Shown here: positions 33,815 through 43,416 of the stretch, piece after piece
Layout of the letters: the number at the start of each line of letters is the position of its first letter
Position numbering within the stretch: the stretch's first letter is position 1
NCBI RefSeq assembly: GCF_000829445.1
Contig: NZ_JXRQ01000029.1
Location: 62,001-126,000, forward strand
Direction: 5' to 3'
Origin: Jeotgalibacillus alimentarius
GTDB taxonomy: Bacteria > Bacillota > Bacilli > Bacillales > Jeotgalibacillaceae
Length of the DNA stretch: 64,000 nt
Notes under the pieces: generated by a model
The model's database searches: none
What the model saw: only the letters and a program-made list of their open reading frames with translations
What the model was told of the DNA's origin: nothing
Made by a program: the position numbers and the translations under genes

Positions 33815-33888
33815 TAAAAAAGACCCCCCAATGGACAATGGGAGGCCAAGCTAGCAAAAACTAGCAAAAAGGTGATGTCGTCATGGTT
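33815..33888 (-). promoter_or_regulatory. Structured leader upstream of the KtrB-like gene
   Basis: On the minus strand two copies of TTTTTGCTAG are followed by a hairpin CCTCCCA...TGGGGGG and TCTTTTTT, a clear intrinsic terminator about 100 bases before the gene start. A 45-codon frame (33754-33888, MNHDDITFLLVFASLA) runs through it. The layout could be an attenuator, a small RNA, or the remnant of a type I toxin gene, whose terminators look similar. Not resolved. Confidence 0.45.
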
Positions 33889-33962
33889 CATAAAACCGTT
33901 GACTGTTTTTTCTATACCCGAATTTTTAAAGGTGAAAACAGTGATTTGGGGTGGGTGGCACA

Positions 33963-34015
33963 TTGGGGACGGAGGTTAAAGTGTCATCTCATGACACTTT
34001 AACCTCCGTCCCCAA
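33963..34015. repeat. GGGACGG palindrome, copy 1
   Basis: A perfect inverted repeat with 25-base arms (TTGGGGACGGAGGTTAAAGT and onward) and 3-base loop CTC. Best preserved member of a family also found at 36349, 41197, 45377 and 49175. Confidence 0.85.
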
Positions 34016-34027
34016 CAATGTCATGCC

Positions 34028-34588
34028 CTACTCCCCAAATACCGTCACAAACCGGCTAAAACTCTCAATAAATTTATCAATCTGCTTTGCTGTGCTTTCG
34101 TCTGTCAGCCGGCCGGTTTCAGGGTCTATTTTGGTCTGGTAGCGGCTGGCGATGATTTTGGGATTAGTCATGATATTGGCGTTCATGTTGGTCAGAGTCT
34201 GACGCAGTTGCATTTGTGAGAGTGCAGTTCCGACGTTGCCGTTTGACGCGCCGGCAATTGCAACTGGCAGGTTCTTAATTGAAAATTCTTCCGGTGAGCG
34301 CGAAGCCCAGTCAAGTGCATTTTTCAAACCGCCAGGCATTCCTGCGTTATACTCAGGTGTCACAATGAGCACACCGTCTGCTTCCTTTAATTTTTTGCGG
34401 AACGATTTCACTGACTCCGGGTCTCCTGCTGCTTCAATATCTTCATTAAATAATGGAAGTTTCCCGATCTCCGCTTCTTTTACATGCCACTTTCCTTCTG
34501 ATTGCTTGATGATTTCATGTAACAACTTGCGATTGAGAGAATCTTTGCGTAAGCTGCCGCACATTGCCACAATTCGCTTTGGTTCCAT
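34028..34588 (-). CDS. NADPH-dependent FMN reductase
   Basis: 186-residue flavodoxin-like reductase. CGSLRKDSLNRKL binds the FMN phosphate, and TPEYNAGMPGGLKNALDW is the family signature. Members reduce quinones, azo dyes or chromate. AAAGGGATG precedes ATG 34588; the in-frame start at 34609 is less likely. Single gene. Confidence 0.9.
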   Translation of the reverse strand: MEPKRIVAMCGSLRKDSLNRKLLHEIIKQSEGKWHVKEAEIGKLPLFNEDIEAAGDPESVKSFRKKLKEADGVLIVTPEYNAGMPGGLKNALDWASRSPEEFSIKNLPVAIAGASNGNVGTALSQMQLRQTLTNMNANIMTNPKIIASRYQTKIDPETGRLTDESTAKQIDKFIESFSRFVTVFGE

Positions 34589-34645
34589 AAGCACATCCCT
34601 TTCAACCAATGTATTTCCTACTATTTTAACTGACTTTAGAGCAGG

Positions 34646-34999
34646 TTACATGTTTGAATGCTGTTCAGCAGTGGTGTGCTCCTGTTGCTGGTCCCTGTTC
34701 ATCAGATATAGTATGCCGCTGATTCCGGCTGCTGAGATAAACATAGCGATCAAAAACCATAATGAATCAAAGTATACGAACCCTGCTAAACCGAATAGTA
34801 AAAGAATGATGGCAGGGAGCTCCATATTCTTATCATCTTTTGTAAGAAGTGAACCTCCAAATGTGATCAGCAGGCCCAGCAGCGCAATCTGTAACACTCT
34901 ATGTAAGGTAAAGTCCGAATTCAACTGCAGGAAAGGTCCAATCACAGTCGCAACAACACCGCCGATCGTTTGCAGCGTTCTACCGATTTTTTTCATCAA
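34646..34999 (-). CDS. Hypothetical membrane protein, 117 aa
   Basis: Three or four hydrophobic segments (LQIALLGLLITFGGSLL, LPAIILLLFGLAGFVYF, FLIAMFISAAGISGILYLM) and a polar Gln/His-rich tail. GGGGGATTTG lies before ATG 34999. No family recognised. Confidence 0.65.
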   Translation of the reverse strand: MMKKIGRTLQTIGGVVATVIGPFLQLNSDFTLHRVLQIALLGLLITFGGSLLTKDDKNMELPAIILLLFGLAGFVYFDSLWFLIAMFISAAGISGILYLMNRDQQQEHTTAEQHSNM

Positions 35000-35157
35000 A
35001 TCCCCCGTTTTTTATCCTGATCTATACAGGTAAATCATACCATTATAAGCGGTTTTTTCAATAATCAGTTTTCAATTCTTCAGAACGGGTAAATCTGGAA
35101 ATAGACTCGTTTTTAATTCTGCCACGGCCCATTTCATCATATTCTGGAGGTTTTAAC

Positions 35158-36297
35158 ATGAAAGCAGTCACGTTTCAGGGAACGAAGAAGATGAAAGTAA
35201 AAGAAGTACCGGATGCCAAGCTGCAGGAAAGAGATGATATTTTAGTCCGGATTACATCAACCGCCATATGCGGGTCAGATCTGCACATTTATCAGGGAGC
35301 TCTCCCTGCTCATAAGGATTACGTCATCGGTCATGAACCGATGGGAATCGTTGAAGAAGTCGGTCCTGAAGTAACAAGCGTACAAAAAGGGGACCGCGTC
35401 GTGATTCCGTTCAATATTTCATGCGGTGAATGCTACTTCTGTAAAAACGATTATGAAAGTCAGTGTGATAACTCCAATCCGAACCCGTCACTTGATACAG
35501 GCGGTTACTTCGGATTTACAGAGCGTTACGGAAACCATCCGGGCGGTCAGGCTGAATACCTGCGCGTTCCTTATGGTAATTTCATGCCGCTGAAAATTCC
35601 TGAATCAGTTGAACTTGAAGATGAAGCACTGCTTTTCATGTCTGATGTGCTGCCAACAGCGCTTTGGAGCGTTGAAAATGCAGGTGTTAAAAAAGGAAGT
35701 ACAGTTGCAGTCCTCGGGTGTGGCCCGATCGGCCTGATGGCACAGAAATTTGCATGGATGAAAGGCGCAAGCCGTGTCATTGCAGTAGATAACCTTTCTT
35801 ACAGATTATTCAAAGCACAAAAAATGAACAACGTTGAAGTCGTGAACTTTGATAACTTTGAAGATGCAGGTGAACATATCAGAGAAATCACGCAGGGCGG
35901 CGTTGATATCGTCATTGACTGCGTTGGAATGGATGGTAAGAAGTCAGCGGTTGAGGAGATCGGTCAGAAGCTCAGCCTTACCGGAGGAACAATCAGTGCC
36001 ATTGAAATCGGCATGAAAGCCATCCGCAAGTTCGGAACGATGCAGCTGACCGGGGTATACGGTTCGATGTATCACGGCTTCCCTCTCGGTAATATGTTCG
36101 AGCGCAACATAGAAATTAAAATGGGACAGGCTCCTGTCGTACATTACATGCCACGACTCTTTGACATGATCCAAAACGGCGAATTTGACCCAACCGAAAT
36201 CGTCACACACCGCATGAAAATGGATCAGGCCGAAGAAGCCTATCAGATTTTTAATGATCATGAAGATGAATGTATTAAAGTTGTGCTGAAGCCTTAA
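35158..36297 (+). CDS. Zinc-dependent alcohol dehydrogenase (formaldehyde dehydrogenase-like)
   Basis: 379-residue medium-chain dehydrogenase. Catalytic zinc ligands are Cys38 (CGSDLH), His59 and Glu60 (GHEPMG). The structural zinc site is CGECYFC plus the Cys in YESQC, and the Rossmann motif is VLGCGPIGLMA. The long insert with TGGYFGFTERYGNHPGG is typical of glutathione-independent formaldehyde dehydrogenase-like enzymes. TGGAGG precedes ATG 35158. Monocistronic; substrate not proven. Confidence 0.9.
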   Translation: MKAVTFQGTKKMKVKEVPDAKLQERDDILVRITSTAICGSDLHIYQGALPAHKDYVIGHEPMGIVEEVGPEVTSVQKGDRVVIPFNISCGECYFCKNDYESQCDNSNPNPSLDTGGYFGFTERYGNHPGGQAEYLRVPYGNFMPLKIPESVELEDEALLFMSDVLPTALWSVENAGVKKGSTVAVLGCGPIGLMAQKFAWMKGASRVIAVDNLSYRLFKAQKMNNVEVVNFDNFEDAGEHIREITQGGVDIVIDCVGMDGKKSAVEEIGQKLSLTGGTISAIEIGMKAIRKFGTMQLTGVYGSMYHGFPLGNMFERNIEIKMGQAPVVHYMPRLFDMIQNGEFDPTEIVTHRMKMDQAEEAYQIFNDHEDECIKVVLKP

Positions 36298-36309
36298 TAT
36301 GAATTTTTG

Positions 36310-36346
36310 AAAGCCTGTATGCCGGGATGGTATGCAGGCTTTTTTT
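36310..36346 (+). terminator. Terminator of the alcohol dehydrogenase gene
   Basis: AAAGCCTG-TATGCC pairs with GG-TATGCAGGCTTT; seven T follow. Confidence 0.88.
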
Positions 36347-36348
36347 AG

Positions 36349-36433
36349 GGGGCACAGCAGGAACGGAGCTTAGTGAGTCACTTTTGTAGTAATTCTAATT
36401 TCAGCACAATAACCTCCGTCCCCGCTGTGTCGC
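36349..36433. repeat. GGGACGG palindrome, copy 2
   Basis: GGGGGCACAGCAGGAACGGAG is mirrored by CTCCGTCCCCGCTGTGTC. The middle differs from copy 1. Confidence 0.65.
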
Positions 36434-36539
36434 TTTTAGTCAAAGCAACCTTTATTAATCCCTCACAAAAAAGTTGCACTAAGCAAAGTTTTATCATATA
36501 GTGTCATTAGAATGATTTTAATCTAAAGGAGAATGCTTG

Positions 36540-37394
36540 ATGGATGGTGCAGTTTTATATGCGTTTTTGCTGACGTTGTTTGCGGGACTCGCAACTGGTG
36601 TGGGCAGTATGTTTGCTTTTTTTGCGAAGCGGACGAATACAGCGTTTTTATCGATTGCGCTTGGCTTTTCAGCTGGTGTGATGATTTATGTTTCGTTCAT
36701 CGAGATCTTTCCTAAAGCATTGGATGAACTAACATCTGTACACGGAGATCAGCCGGGTACATTGTTTACAGTGATTGCATTTTTTTCAGGGATGCTATTA
36801 ATCGGTTTGATTGATAAATTAATCCCGACTGTCGGAAATCCCCATGAATCAAAGTTTGTTGAATCTGCACAGGACCCTGAAGGCGGTGAAACTGTAGCTG
36901 CCAAAGCTACGAAGAAAGCGACGCTCAGTAAAAGTGCAGCATTACGGTTGCGGAAAATGGGTGTGTTCATGGCGCTTGCGATCGCCATTCATAACTTTCC
37001 CGAGGGTCTTGCGACGTTTATCTCAGCACTCGATGATCCGGCTGTCGGACTTGCGATCGCCATTGCAATTGCACTTCATAATATTCCTGAAGGGATCGCT
37101 GTATCTGTACCGATTTATTATGCAACCGGCTCCCGGAGAAAGGCTTTTAAGCTGTCATTTTTATCAGGGCTGGCTGAACCGGCGGGAGCACTGATCGGCT
37201 TTTTGATTCTAATGCCGTTTCTTACGGATACAATGTTCGGACTCGTGTTCTCAGCAGTTGGAGGCATCATGGTTTTCATCTCGCTTGACGGCCTTTTACC
37301 TGCAGCGCGCGAATACGGAAAAGCGCACCATGCGATGTACGGAATGGTCGCAGGTATGATCGTGATGGCATCAAGTTTAATATTATTAATGTGA
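36540..37394 (+). CDS. ZIP-family metal transporter (ZupT-like)
   Basis: 284 residues with eight membrane helices. TM4 and TM5 carry the metal sites AIHNFPEGLATF and ALHNIPEGIAVS. A variable polar loop lies between TM3 and TM4. Probably imports zinc and other divalent metals. AAAGGAG precedes ATG 36540; the overlapping TTG at 36537 is less likely. Monocistronic; no clear Zur box seen. Confidence 0.92.
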   Translation: MDGAVLYAFLLTLFAGLATGVGSMFAFFAKRTNTAFLSIALGFSAGVMIYVSFIEIFPKALDELTSVHGDQPGTLFTVIAFFSGMLLIGLIDKLIPTVGNPHESKFVESAQDPEGGETVAAKATKKATLSKSAALRLRKMGVFMALAIAIHNFPEGLATFISALDDPAVGLAIAIAIALHNIPEGIAVSVPIYYATGSRRKAFKLSFLSGLAEPAGALIGFLILMPFLTDTMFGLVFSAVGGIMVFISLDGLLPAAREYGKAHHAMYGMVAGMIVMASSLILLM

Positions 37395-37433
37395 AAAAAT
37401 CCTGCATGCTGATTGACAGCATGCAGGATTTTT
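37395..37433. terminator. Bidirectional terminator
   Basis: AAATCCTGCATGCTG ATTGA CAGCATGCAGGATTT, a perfect 15-base stem with T runs both ways, shared by the convergent ZIP and STAS genes. Confidence 0.92.
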
Positions 37434-37914
37434 AAACGGGCTTCATTTCATAGCCATTTGTTTTCATGAGATGCTGCAATGCGCTTCTGAAGGTTGAAAA
37501 TGATTGGATCCGGATGTCTTTCAGTACACCTGAAAGTACCATTTCCCTTGCAAAAAGAGGAGAAAAACCAACGAAAATCGTTTTAGCTCCCATCAGCTTA
37601 ACAGCGCCAACGAGGTCCTTCATCTTAGCAGCAATCAGCTGATAATCCGAGACATCAACATGGTTAATATTCGTCCCTGTCAAATCAATCAGTACATTTT
37701 CTACTTCTCCGTCCTCAAGGAACCTTACGATCGTTTCAACCACATGTTCAAACCGCTCCTCAGTTAAACCGCCAGTCAGCGGTACGAGAATGGTATGTGG
37801 CACAATAGATGGAATAATTGGTGCAGATAATTCCTTTATATATGATTCATATCGCTCAACTTTTTGATTCAGCTTCACAATCTCTTCTTTTAAACTTTCA
37901 ATTTTTTCGGACAT
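37432..37914 (-). CDS. STAS-domain protein with N-terminal coiled coil
   Basis: 160 residues. Residues 1-40 form a coiled coil (SLKEEIVKLNQKVERYESYI), and the rest is an RsbR/RsbS-like STAS domain (ILVPLTGGLTEERFEHVVET, NVLIDLTGTNINHVDVSDYQ). Here the DLTG Thr is present, unlike the RsbR-like protein at 24163. It lacks the sensory N-terminal domain. ATG 37914 follows AAAGGGG. Probably a stressosome or sigma-B pathway part. Confidence 0.82.
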   Translation of the reverse strand: MSEKIESLKEEIVKLNQKVERYESYIKELSAPIIPSIVPHTILVPLTGGLTEERFEHVVETIVRFLEDGEVENVLIDLTGTNINHVDVSDYQLIAAKMKDLVGAVKLMGAKTIFVGFSPLFAREMVLSGVLKDIRIQSFSTFRSALQHLMKTNGYEMKPV

Positions 37915-38007
37915 AAGAGTTCCCCTTTTTCTAATCAGGCATAATGGTTCTTTCATTCATTATACCCCTGTTTCAACAGACGGTAACCTGGGAGCTCATA
38001 AAATGAA

Positions 38008-39543
38008 TTACGCAGTGAAGGCTTTGATTTCTTTTGATAGCTGTTCAAGGCCGCCTGTCATCTCTTCAAGCTGTTTGGCAAGTGTGAGAGAATCAGTTGC
38101 TGCCGCGAGTTGTTCTTCTGACATCGATGCCAGTTCTTCAGAGAGCAGGTTTCCTTTTTCAGCAGTAATGATTGAGTGCTCCAATGTTGAACGGATGATC
38201 GATTCCTGGCTGGCAATCTGTTCTGACAGTGCGATGATCCCTGCAATACTCTGCTGAATTTTCATAGAAGTCTGTTGAATTTGTGAGAACGCCTCATTTG
38301 TCTGAAGCATATCTTTTTCACTTTCAGTAATCAGCGCCCTTTCCTCACCGGCAGCTGTTTTAACGTGCGCCATTCTGGTCAGGATCTCTTTTACCGCTTC
38401 GTCAATCTGATCAGCTGTCCGGTCAGAATCACCGGCAAGCTTTCTGACTTCAGCAGCCACCACTGCAAATCCTTTTCCACTTTCACCTGCTCTCGCTGCT
38501 TCAATCGAAGCATTGAGTGCAAGCAGGTTAGTCTGGTCCGTAATGGATTTGATCATGCCTGTAAAGCCTGTGATCCGGTTGAACTCCGATTCAAACTGAT
38601 TCAGTTCATTTTCCATATTTCCAGACAGTTCTGAGACATGACGGAACTTCTCAGCTGTATTGGCAATCAGTGTTTGTCCATTCTGCACTTCTTCTGCAGC
38701 GATTGATGTCTGCTGCTTCCATTCAGACGCCTGTGTTTCAAGTGTTTCTGAGATTTTGTTCAGGTTCTGGATTTCCTGGAGACCTTTTTGATTCTGCAGA
38801 TACAGACTCTCTGCGTCCTCCTGCCAGTTTTGCAGAGTTGAAGCAGTTTCATGATTTACCTTTTGAGACTGCTCAGAGCCTGCAACTACCCCTGAGGAAA
38901 CTTCCTGCATCGCGTACACACTATCTGACAGCTGGCTGATGATCTGTGAAAAGTATCGGTCACTCTCCTGCTTCTCTTCCTGGTGCACTTTTGCATGATG
39001 ATTCTTATTGACTACCAGAGCGATGTTCGCAGCTGAAGTCAGGACCAGAAACACCGCATGAATCAGCAGCAGTGCAAACCCGTAATCAGTCGTTCCGCAC
39101 AGCAGAACCGGATAGAGAAAGTAACCGCCAAGATGATGAGCTGCAAAAATGGCTGTACTGAGGATAATCATCGAGACAGATGCAAAATAGGCAATCAGAG
39201 CAATCACCATGAAAATTGAAAAGTGATACTCGACCCACCCATCTCCTGCAGCAATAATAAACATAGAGCCTAAAGTCAGAGACAAGGTTACGAATAATTT
39301 AAACAACATATGATTTTCATCTTTTCTATATTGAACAACAGCTGCAATAAACGTAATCAACATCAAACTGCCAATCGCAAAGAACACAAATTGATCAGAA
39401 GTGTTCCTCCCACCGGACCTGAGCAATTGCGCAGCTGACTGATTCAGTTGAAAAAACTCGTGAACACCCCAGACAATGACACCAATTAAAATCGTGATCA
39501 GGTTAAAAATAAGCATCAACCTGTTTCCATTTAAACTTTTCAT
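38008..39543 (-). CDS. Methyl-accepting chemotaxis protein with membrane-embedded sensor
   Basis: 511 residues. Residues 1 to about 185 contain six membrane helices and almost no extracellular domain. [17 protein letters not shown] and AAHHLGGYF resemble the His-rich integral sensor found in some proteobacterial kinases. There is no HAMP domain. The cytoplasmic part holds the conserved tip [23 protein letters not shown] 39543; weak site AGGTATAA. Ligand unknown. Confidence 0.9.
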   Translation of the reverse strand: MKSLNGNRLMLIFNLITILIGVIVWGVHEFFQLNQSAAQLLRSGGRNTSDQFVFFAIGSLMLITFIAAVVQYRKDENHMLFKLFVTLSLTLGSMFIIAAGDGWVEYHFSIFMVIALIAYFASVSMIILSTAIFAAHHLGGYFLYPVLLCGTTDYGFALLLIHAVFLVLTSAANIALVVNKNHHAKVHQEEKQESDRYFSQIISQLSDSVYAMQEVSSGVVAGSEQSQKVNHETASTLQNWQEDAESLYLQNQKGLQEIQNLNKISETLETQASEWKQQTSIAAEEVQNGQTLIANTAEKFRHVSELSGNMENELNQFESEFNRITGFTGMIKSITDQTNLLALNASIEAARAGESGKGFAVVAAEVRKLAGDSDRTADQIDEAVKEILTRMAHVKTAAGEERALITESEKDMLQTNEAFSQIQQTSMKIQQSIAGIIALSEQIASQESIIRSTLEHSIITAEKGNLLSEELASMSEEQLAAATDSLTLAKQLEEMTGGLEQLSKEIKAFTA

Positions 39544-39656
39544 TTATACCTCCGAAAATTGTGATTTTAGTCTTATATTAATACCCACAACTTTCGAATC
39601 ACAAAACATTGAATGTGTTTTGGGTCTGCAGAAGCAGGTGTGACGCTAAAACCCAT

Positions 39657-41162
39657 TCACGCATCCCCTTTCAGCACCCGCTCGCCCTTCTCTAAAATCT
39701 CTTTCTTCTTATCCGGATCCCCTTTTTGCCACTGTTTATAAACCAGTCCCAAACGGTGATTGTTGCCGAGCTGTTCTGCATGGCGGTCCAGGAAGTGCCA
39801 GTATAATGAGTTAAATGGACAAGCGTCTTCTTCAGTCTGATGGTTCACGTTATATTTGCAGGAGCTGCAGTAGTTACTCATTTTGTTGATGTACTTACCA
39901 GAAGCAATATATGGTTTAGTAGATAGCAGACCTCCGTCTGCATACAGTGCCATCCCCAGAACGTTCGGCAGCACGACCCAGTCATGAGCATCTATATACA
40001 TTTCATTGAACCAGTCTGAGGTCTGCTGTGGCGCCAGCCCAAATAAGGTGGCGTAGTTCCCAATGACCATCAGCCGCTGGATGTGATGATTATAACCATG
40101 CTCGACAACCGGCCGGATCGCTTCGTGCATACAATTCATATCTGTTTTAGCATCCCAGAAAAACGTAGGCAGGTCGCGCTGATGATCAAATGTATTGGTA
40201 TCGCGATACTCCGGCATCTTCTTCAAATAAATTCCCCGCATATACTCACGCCATCCGATCATCTGGCGGATAAATCCTTCCGCAGAATTAATCGGCACCT
40301 CTCCACTGTGATAGGCCTCCTCTGCTTTTCTGACCACTTCCATTGGTGTCAGTAAGCCGATATTGATTGAAGAGGACAGCAGTGAATGGGACATGAAGTC
40401 ATTGCCTTCAAGCATGGCATCCTGGTAGGTTCCGAAGGTTTCAAGTCTCTCTTTCATAAATTGATTCAGTGCCTGCAGCGCTTCTTTTCGCGTAACCGGC
40501 CATCTGAATGGCTTCAGCTCACCGGGATTGTCTGCGAACTGTTCTTCCACCTTTTCCATCACCTGCTTTGTGATATCATCCGGCCTGAACGACCGTGCTT
40601 TTGCAAATGTGATATCTTCTTTGGCGGATTTGCGATTCTCCTGATCAAACGACCATTTCCCACCAACCGGGTCGCCATCTTCTGTCAGAATGTCAAAACG
40701 CTTGCGCATTCTTCTGTAAAAGGGATCCATCTTCCATGGGCCGTCACCCTTTAATTCACTTTTTATTTCCTCAGCAGACAGTAAAAAAAGCGGCCGGGCA
40801 TCCAGCACCTCAACATCAATGCCGGACAGCGACTTCTCCCATTTCTTCATTGCCTGCGTCATACGGTAATCAGTATGAACAGTATAGTAAACCTGATCAG
40901 GATTAAATTCCTTCACATGCTCTTTCCACGCATCCTCAAAAGAATCTGCTTCCCGGTAGTCCACATGAAATCCTTTATCCTCAAGCTCAGCTGCAAAGTG
41001 TCTCATTGCAGAGAAAATCAGTACTAACTTTTGCTTATGATATGACTGCCACATTGACCGTGACTGCGCCTCAATCATCAAAAATACGTCCTCCTGGTCT
41101 GCTTCCTTTATAATCGGCAGCTCGTGACACAATTGATTCCCAAAAATCCAGCGTGTAGCCAT
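39657..41162 (-). CDS. FeS-type cryptochrome/photolyase (PhrB-like)
   Basis: 501 residues. N-terminal photolyase alpha/beta domain (TRWIFGNQL), C-terminal FAD domain. Four Cys probably bind a 4Fe-4S cluster: one in MNCMHEA and three in YCSSCKYN...ACPFN. These mark the FeS bacterial cryptochromes and (6-4) photolyases. It should repair UV photoproducts in light. AGGAGGTGATCCC precedes ATG 41162. Confidence 0.92.
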   Translation of the reverse strand: MATRWIFGNQLCHELPIIKEADQEDVFLMIEAQSRSMWQSYHKQKLVLIFSAMRHFAAELEDKGFHVDYREADSFEDAWKEHVKEFNPDQVYYTVHTDYRMTQAMKKWEKSLSGIDVEVLDARPLFLLSAEEIKSELKGDGPWKMDPFYRRMRKRFDILTEDGDPVGGKWSFDQENRKSAKEDITFAKARSFRPDDITKQVMEKVEEQFADNPGELKPFRWPVTRKEALQALNQFMKERLETFGTYQDAMLEGNDFMSHSLLSSSINIGLLTPMEVVRKAEEAYHSGEVPINSAEGFIRQMIGWREYMRGIYLKKMPEYRDTNTFDHQRDLPTFFWDAKTDMNCMHEAIRPVVEHGYNHHIQRLMVIGNYATLFGLAPQQTSDWFNEMYIDAHDWVVLPNVLGMALYADGGLLSTKPYIASGKYINKMSNYCSSCKYNVNHQTEEDACPFNSLYWHFLDRHAEQLGNNHRLGLVYKQWQKGDPDKKKEILEKGERVLKGDA

Positions 41163-41196
41163 GGGATCACCTCCTGATATTGTTATACCCTTTTTG

Positions 41197-41240
41197 CGGT
41201 GGGGCGAGACGGGAAGCGGCATACCTCCGTCCCGGCAATA
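41197..41240. repeat. GGGACGG palindrome remnant, copy 3
   Basis: GGGGCGAGACGGGAAGCGGC is followed by ACCTCCGTCCCGGCAATAC. Degenerate member of the family. Confidence 0.4.
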
Positions 41241-41245
41241 CACAT

Positions 41246-41280
41246 TAAAAAAGCGCCACTCCTATGATTGGAGTGGCGCT
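41246..41280 (-). terminator. Terminator of the SDR gene
   Basis: AGCGCCACTCC...GGAGTGGCGCT with TTTTTT on the minus strand. Confidence 0.9.
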
Positions 41281-41288
41281 GTATCATG

Positions 41289-42113
41289 TTATTCTGTGTC
41301 TTTTTTCCACTCATCCTGTTCGATCAGCATTTTACCCGGCCATGTGTATGCAAGAATGCCGCCGTCTGCTTTGATGTCCTCACCAGTTACATAAGAACTG
41401 TCATCTGAAGCAAGGAACAGCGCAACTGTAGCCATTTCACGGGGATCTCCAAGTCTGCCGAGTGGCGTGATCCACTTATTAGCTTCACGGAACGCTTCAC
41501 CCATTTTTTCCTGTTTTGAACCTACTAATTCATCAACTAGCGGTGTCTCAATTGTTCCAGGCGAGATAGAATTCACGCGTATGCCGTTACGGGCGTAGTC
41601 AATCGCAGTTGCTTTCGTAAAGTTAATAATGCCGCCTTTTGCAGCATTGTACCCTGAGCGGTCAAGATCTGCCGCATGTCCTGACATGGATCCGTTATTA
41701 ATGATAGATCCGCCATTATCAAGCATCAGCGGAATAATGAATTTACTCATTAGAAATGTTCCGCGCAGATCCACTGCAATGATGCGGTCAAATAATTCAA
41801 TCGGATACTCGTGCACCTTACCGCCCTGCTGATCGACACCTGCATTATTAAACAGCACATCAACAGTCTGATACGCCTCTTTTATCTGATCAGCAAATGC
41901 CTTAACACTATTTTCATCAGATACATCCACTTCATAAGCAACAGCCTGTCCACCGTTATTCTTAATCTCATTTACAACCTGATCAAGCTTGTCTTTATTC
42001 ACATCAGCAAGCACTGTCACAGCGCCCTGCTCTGCAAATACATGTGCGGTAGCTTCACCGATTCCAGTTGCGGCTCCTGTGATGATAGCTGTTTTATTTT
42101 CTAATCTCTTCAT
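41289..42113 (-). CDS. Short-chain dehydrogenase/reductase
   Basis: 274 residues. TGAATGIGEA binds NAD(P), NNAG follows, SMSG and YNAAK hold the catalytic Ser, Tyr and Lys, and the Asp in LADVNK suggests NAD. ATG 42113 follows GGGAGGT. The substrate is unknown. Monocistronic. Confidence 0.92.
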   Translation of the reverse strand: MKRLENKTAIITGAATGIGEATAHVFAEQGAVTVLADVNKDKLDQVVNEIKNNGGQAVAYEVDVSDENSVKAFADQIKEAYQTVDVLFNNAGVDQQGGKVHEYPIELFDRIIAVDLRGTFLMSKFIIPLMLDNGGSIINNGSMSGHAADLDRSGYNAAKGGIINFTKATAIDYARNGIRVNSISPGTIETPLVDELVGSKQEKMGEAFREANKWITPLGRLGDPREMATVALFLASDDSSYVTGEDIKADGGILAYTWPGKMLIEQDEWKKDTE

Positions 42114-42242
42114 TGTAAAACCTCCCGTTATTTGTATATACAGGAAGTTCCCTTTTGATGATATGCTAAACATGCATATGTACAATTTCCCATATTATGA
42201 TACACTTGCCAGCAACAAATTAAATGAAAGGATGAATAGTAA

Positions 42243-42500
42243 ATGAAGGTTTTACAGCTTGCGGCTAAAATTGCTGCAACCATTGGTCTTGTGAATGTCG
42301 GATTCTTGATTTTCGGGAAAGGCTGGCTATTGCCAGAATCACTTATTATGCTTTTGATCGCCCTAATGTCGCTTACGACTGGAGTCGAATTATATGCAGA
42401 TCAGGAACGTGGTAATAAATCGGCTTACGCTTATATTTCCCTAAGCGGATTGATCGTGTTTTCAGTGGGATGGATGGCAGTAAAAAATCTAACTGCTTAG
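42243..42500 (+). CDS. Small membrane protein, 85 aa
   Basis: Three hydrophobic segments (IAATIGLVNVGFLIF, LIMLLIALMSLTTGVEL, AYISLSGLIVFSVGW). GAAAGGATG precedes ATG 42243. Its end overlaps the convergent gene by 12 bases. May belong to the DUF3953-like proteins; not certain. Confidence 0.72.
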   Translation: MKVLQLAAKIAATIGLVNVGFLIFGKGWLLPESLIMLLIALMSLTTGVELYADQERGNKSAYAYISLSGLIVFSVGWMAVKNLTA

Positions 42501-43364
42501 TTCAACATTCTTTCTAACCGCCTCTCCAAGCTGTCTGATTGCGGCCCTGCCCCCATAGCTGCCATGACTCAGACCGTTGTTGTCCACGCCCCCGCCAAGT
42601 GCCAGAAATTGCTCAGATGGTTTGAAGTGCAAACCAATCACTTCAGCTCCAAATTCCTCACTGTAGCCAGTCTGAAAACGGGCAGCCGGATATCCTTCAA
42701 TTTCATTCACCACCCCAAGCTGTGTTCCCGGATAAAACCGTTGAAATCGTTCGCAGTGTTCTCTACCAAGTATTAGAATCCTGCCAGGAGACAAAAATCG
42801 AATCGTGTCAGATAACAACGACCTGACTTCCTGCGAATTCGCCACTGATTCCCTACCTCTGATCTGTCCCATCTGTTTTAAAGTCGGTATAGGAAAGAAA
42901 TCTATATGTACAACAGGACTTAGATTCATGTCCTTATAGAACGAATAACCAAGTCCATTCAAAAATCCTTCAAGCTTCGCCCCGTCACGTTTACCGAACC
43001 AGCCGCTATAGACGGTGTCCCGCTCAAAATAAGTCTGATAGTGCTGAATCGTCTCAAAGAGCGCCTGTTCATTACCCCGGTATTGATACAGACTGACACC
43101 CTCTTCCCTCACAAAAAAACGTGACTTTTCATCAGCAAGCAGACTTCCGTCAGTCGCCACAAACTCCTTAGAAGAAGGGTTTGTTCCAATTGTCACCAGC
43201 GAACCCGGACTGCGGCGGCCAAACCATACAACCGGAATCGAACGGTCCATCACCTGATCAGCAAATACAGTGCTTTTTAAACTCTCCTGGAAATTAACTG
43301 CTTTTTGAATGAGGCTGACTGCTTCTTGAAGTTCGTGTTCAGATAATCCGGTTGAGTTCATCAT
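42489..43364 (-). CDS. Hypothetical protein, uracil-DNA-glycosylase-like motifs
   Basis: 291 residues, soluble. VTIGTNPSSKEF near residue 60 and the ILILGREHCERF segment near 200 resemble motifs of the uracil-DNA glycosylase superfamily, but I cannot confirm catalytic residues. ATG 43364 follows AGAAGGG at 6 bases; ATG 43370 is too close to the site. Overlaps the small convergent gene at its end. Function unknown. Confidence 0.6.
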   Translation of the reverse strand: MMNSTGLSEHELQEAVSLIQKAVNFQESLKSTVFADQVMDRSIPVVWFGRRSPGSLVTIGTNPSSKEFVATDGSLLADEKSRFFVREEGVSLYQYRGNEQALFETIQHYQTYFERDTVYSGWFGKRDGAKLEGFLNGLGYSFYKDMNLSPVVHIDFFPIPTLKQMGQIRGRESVANSQEVRSLLSDTIRFLSPGRILILGREHCERFQRFYPGTQLGVVNEIEGYPAARFQTGYSEEFGAEVIGLHFKPSEQFLALGGGVDNNGLSHGSYGGRAAIRQLGEAVRKNVELSS

Positions 43365-43416
43365 TAACATCCCTTCTATTTATGAAACACTCTTCATGTA
43401 CACAAATAAACCAGTC

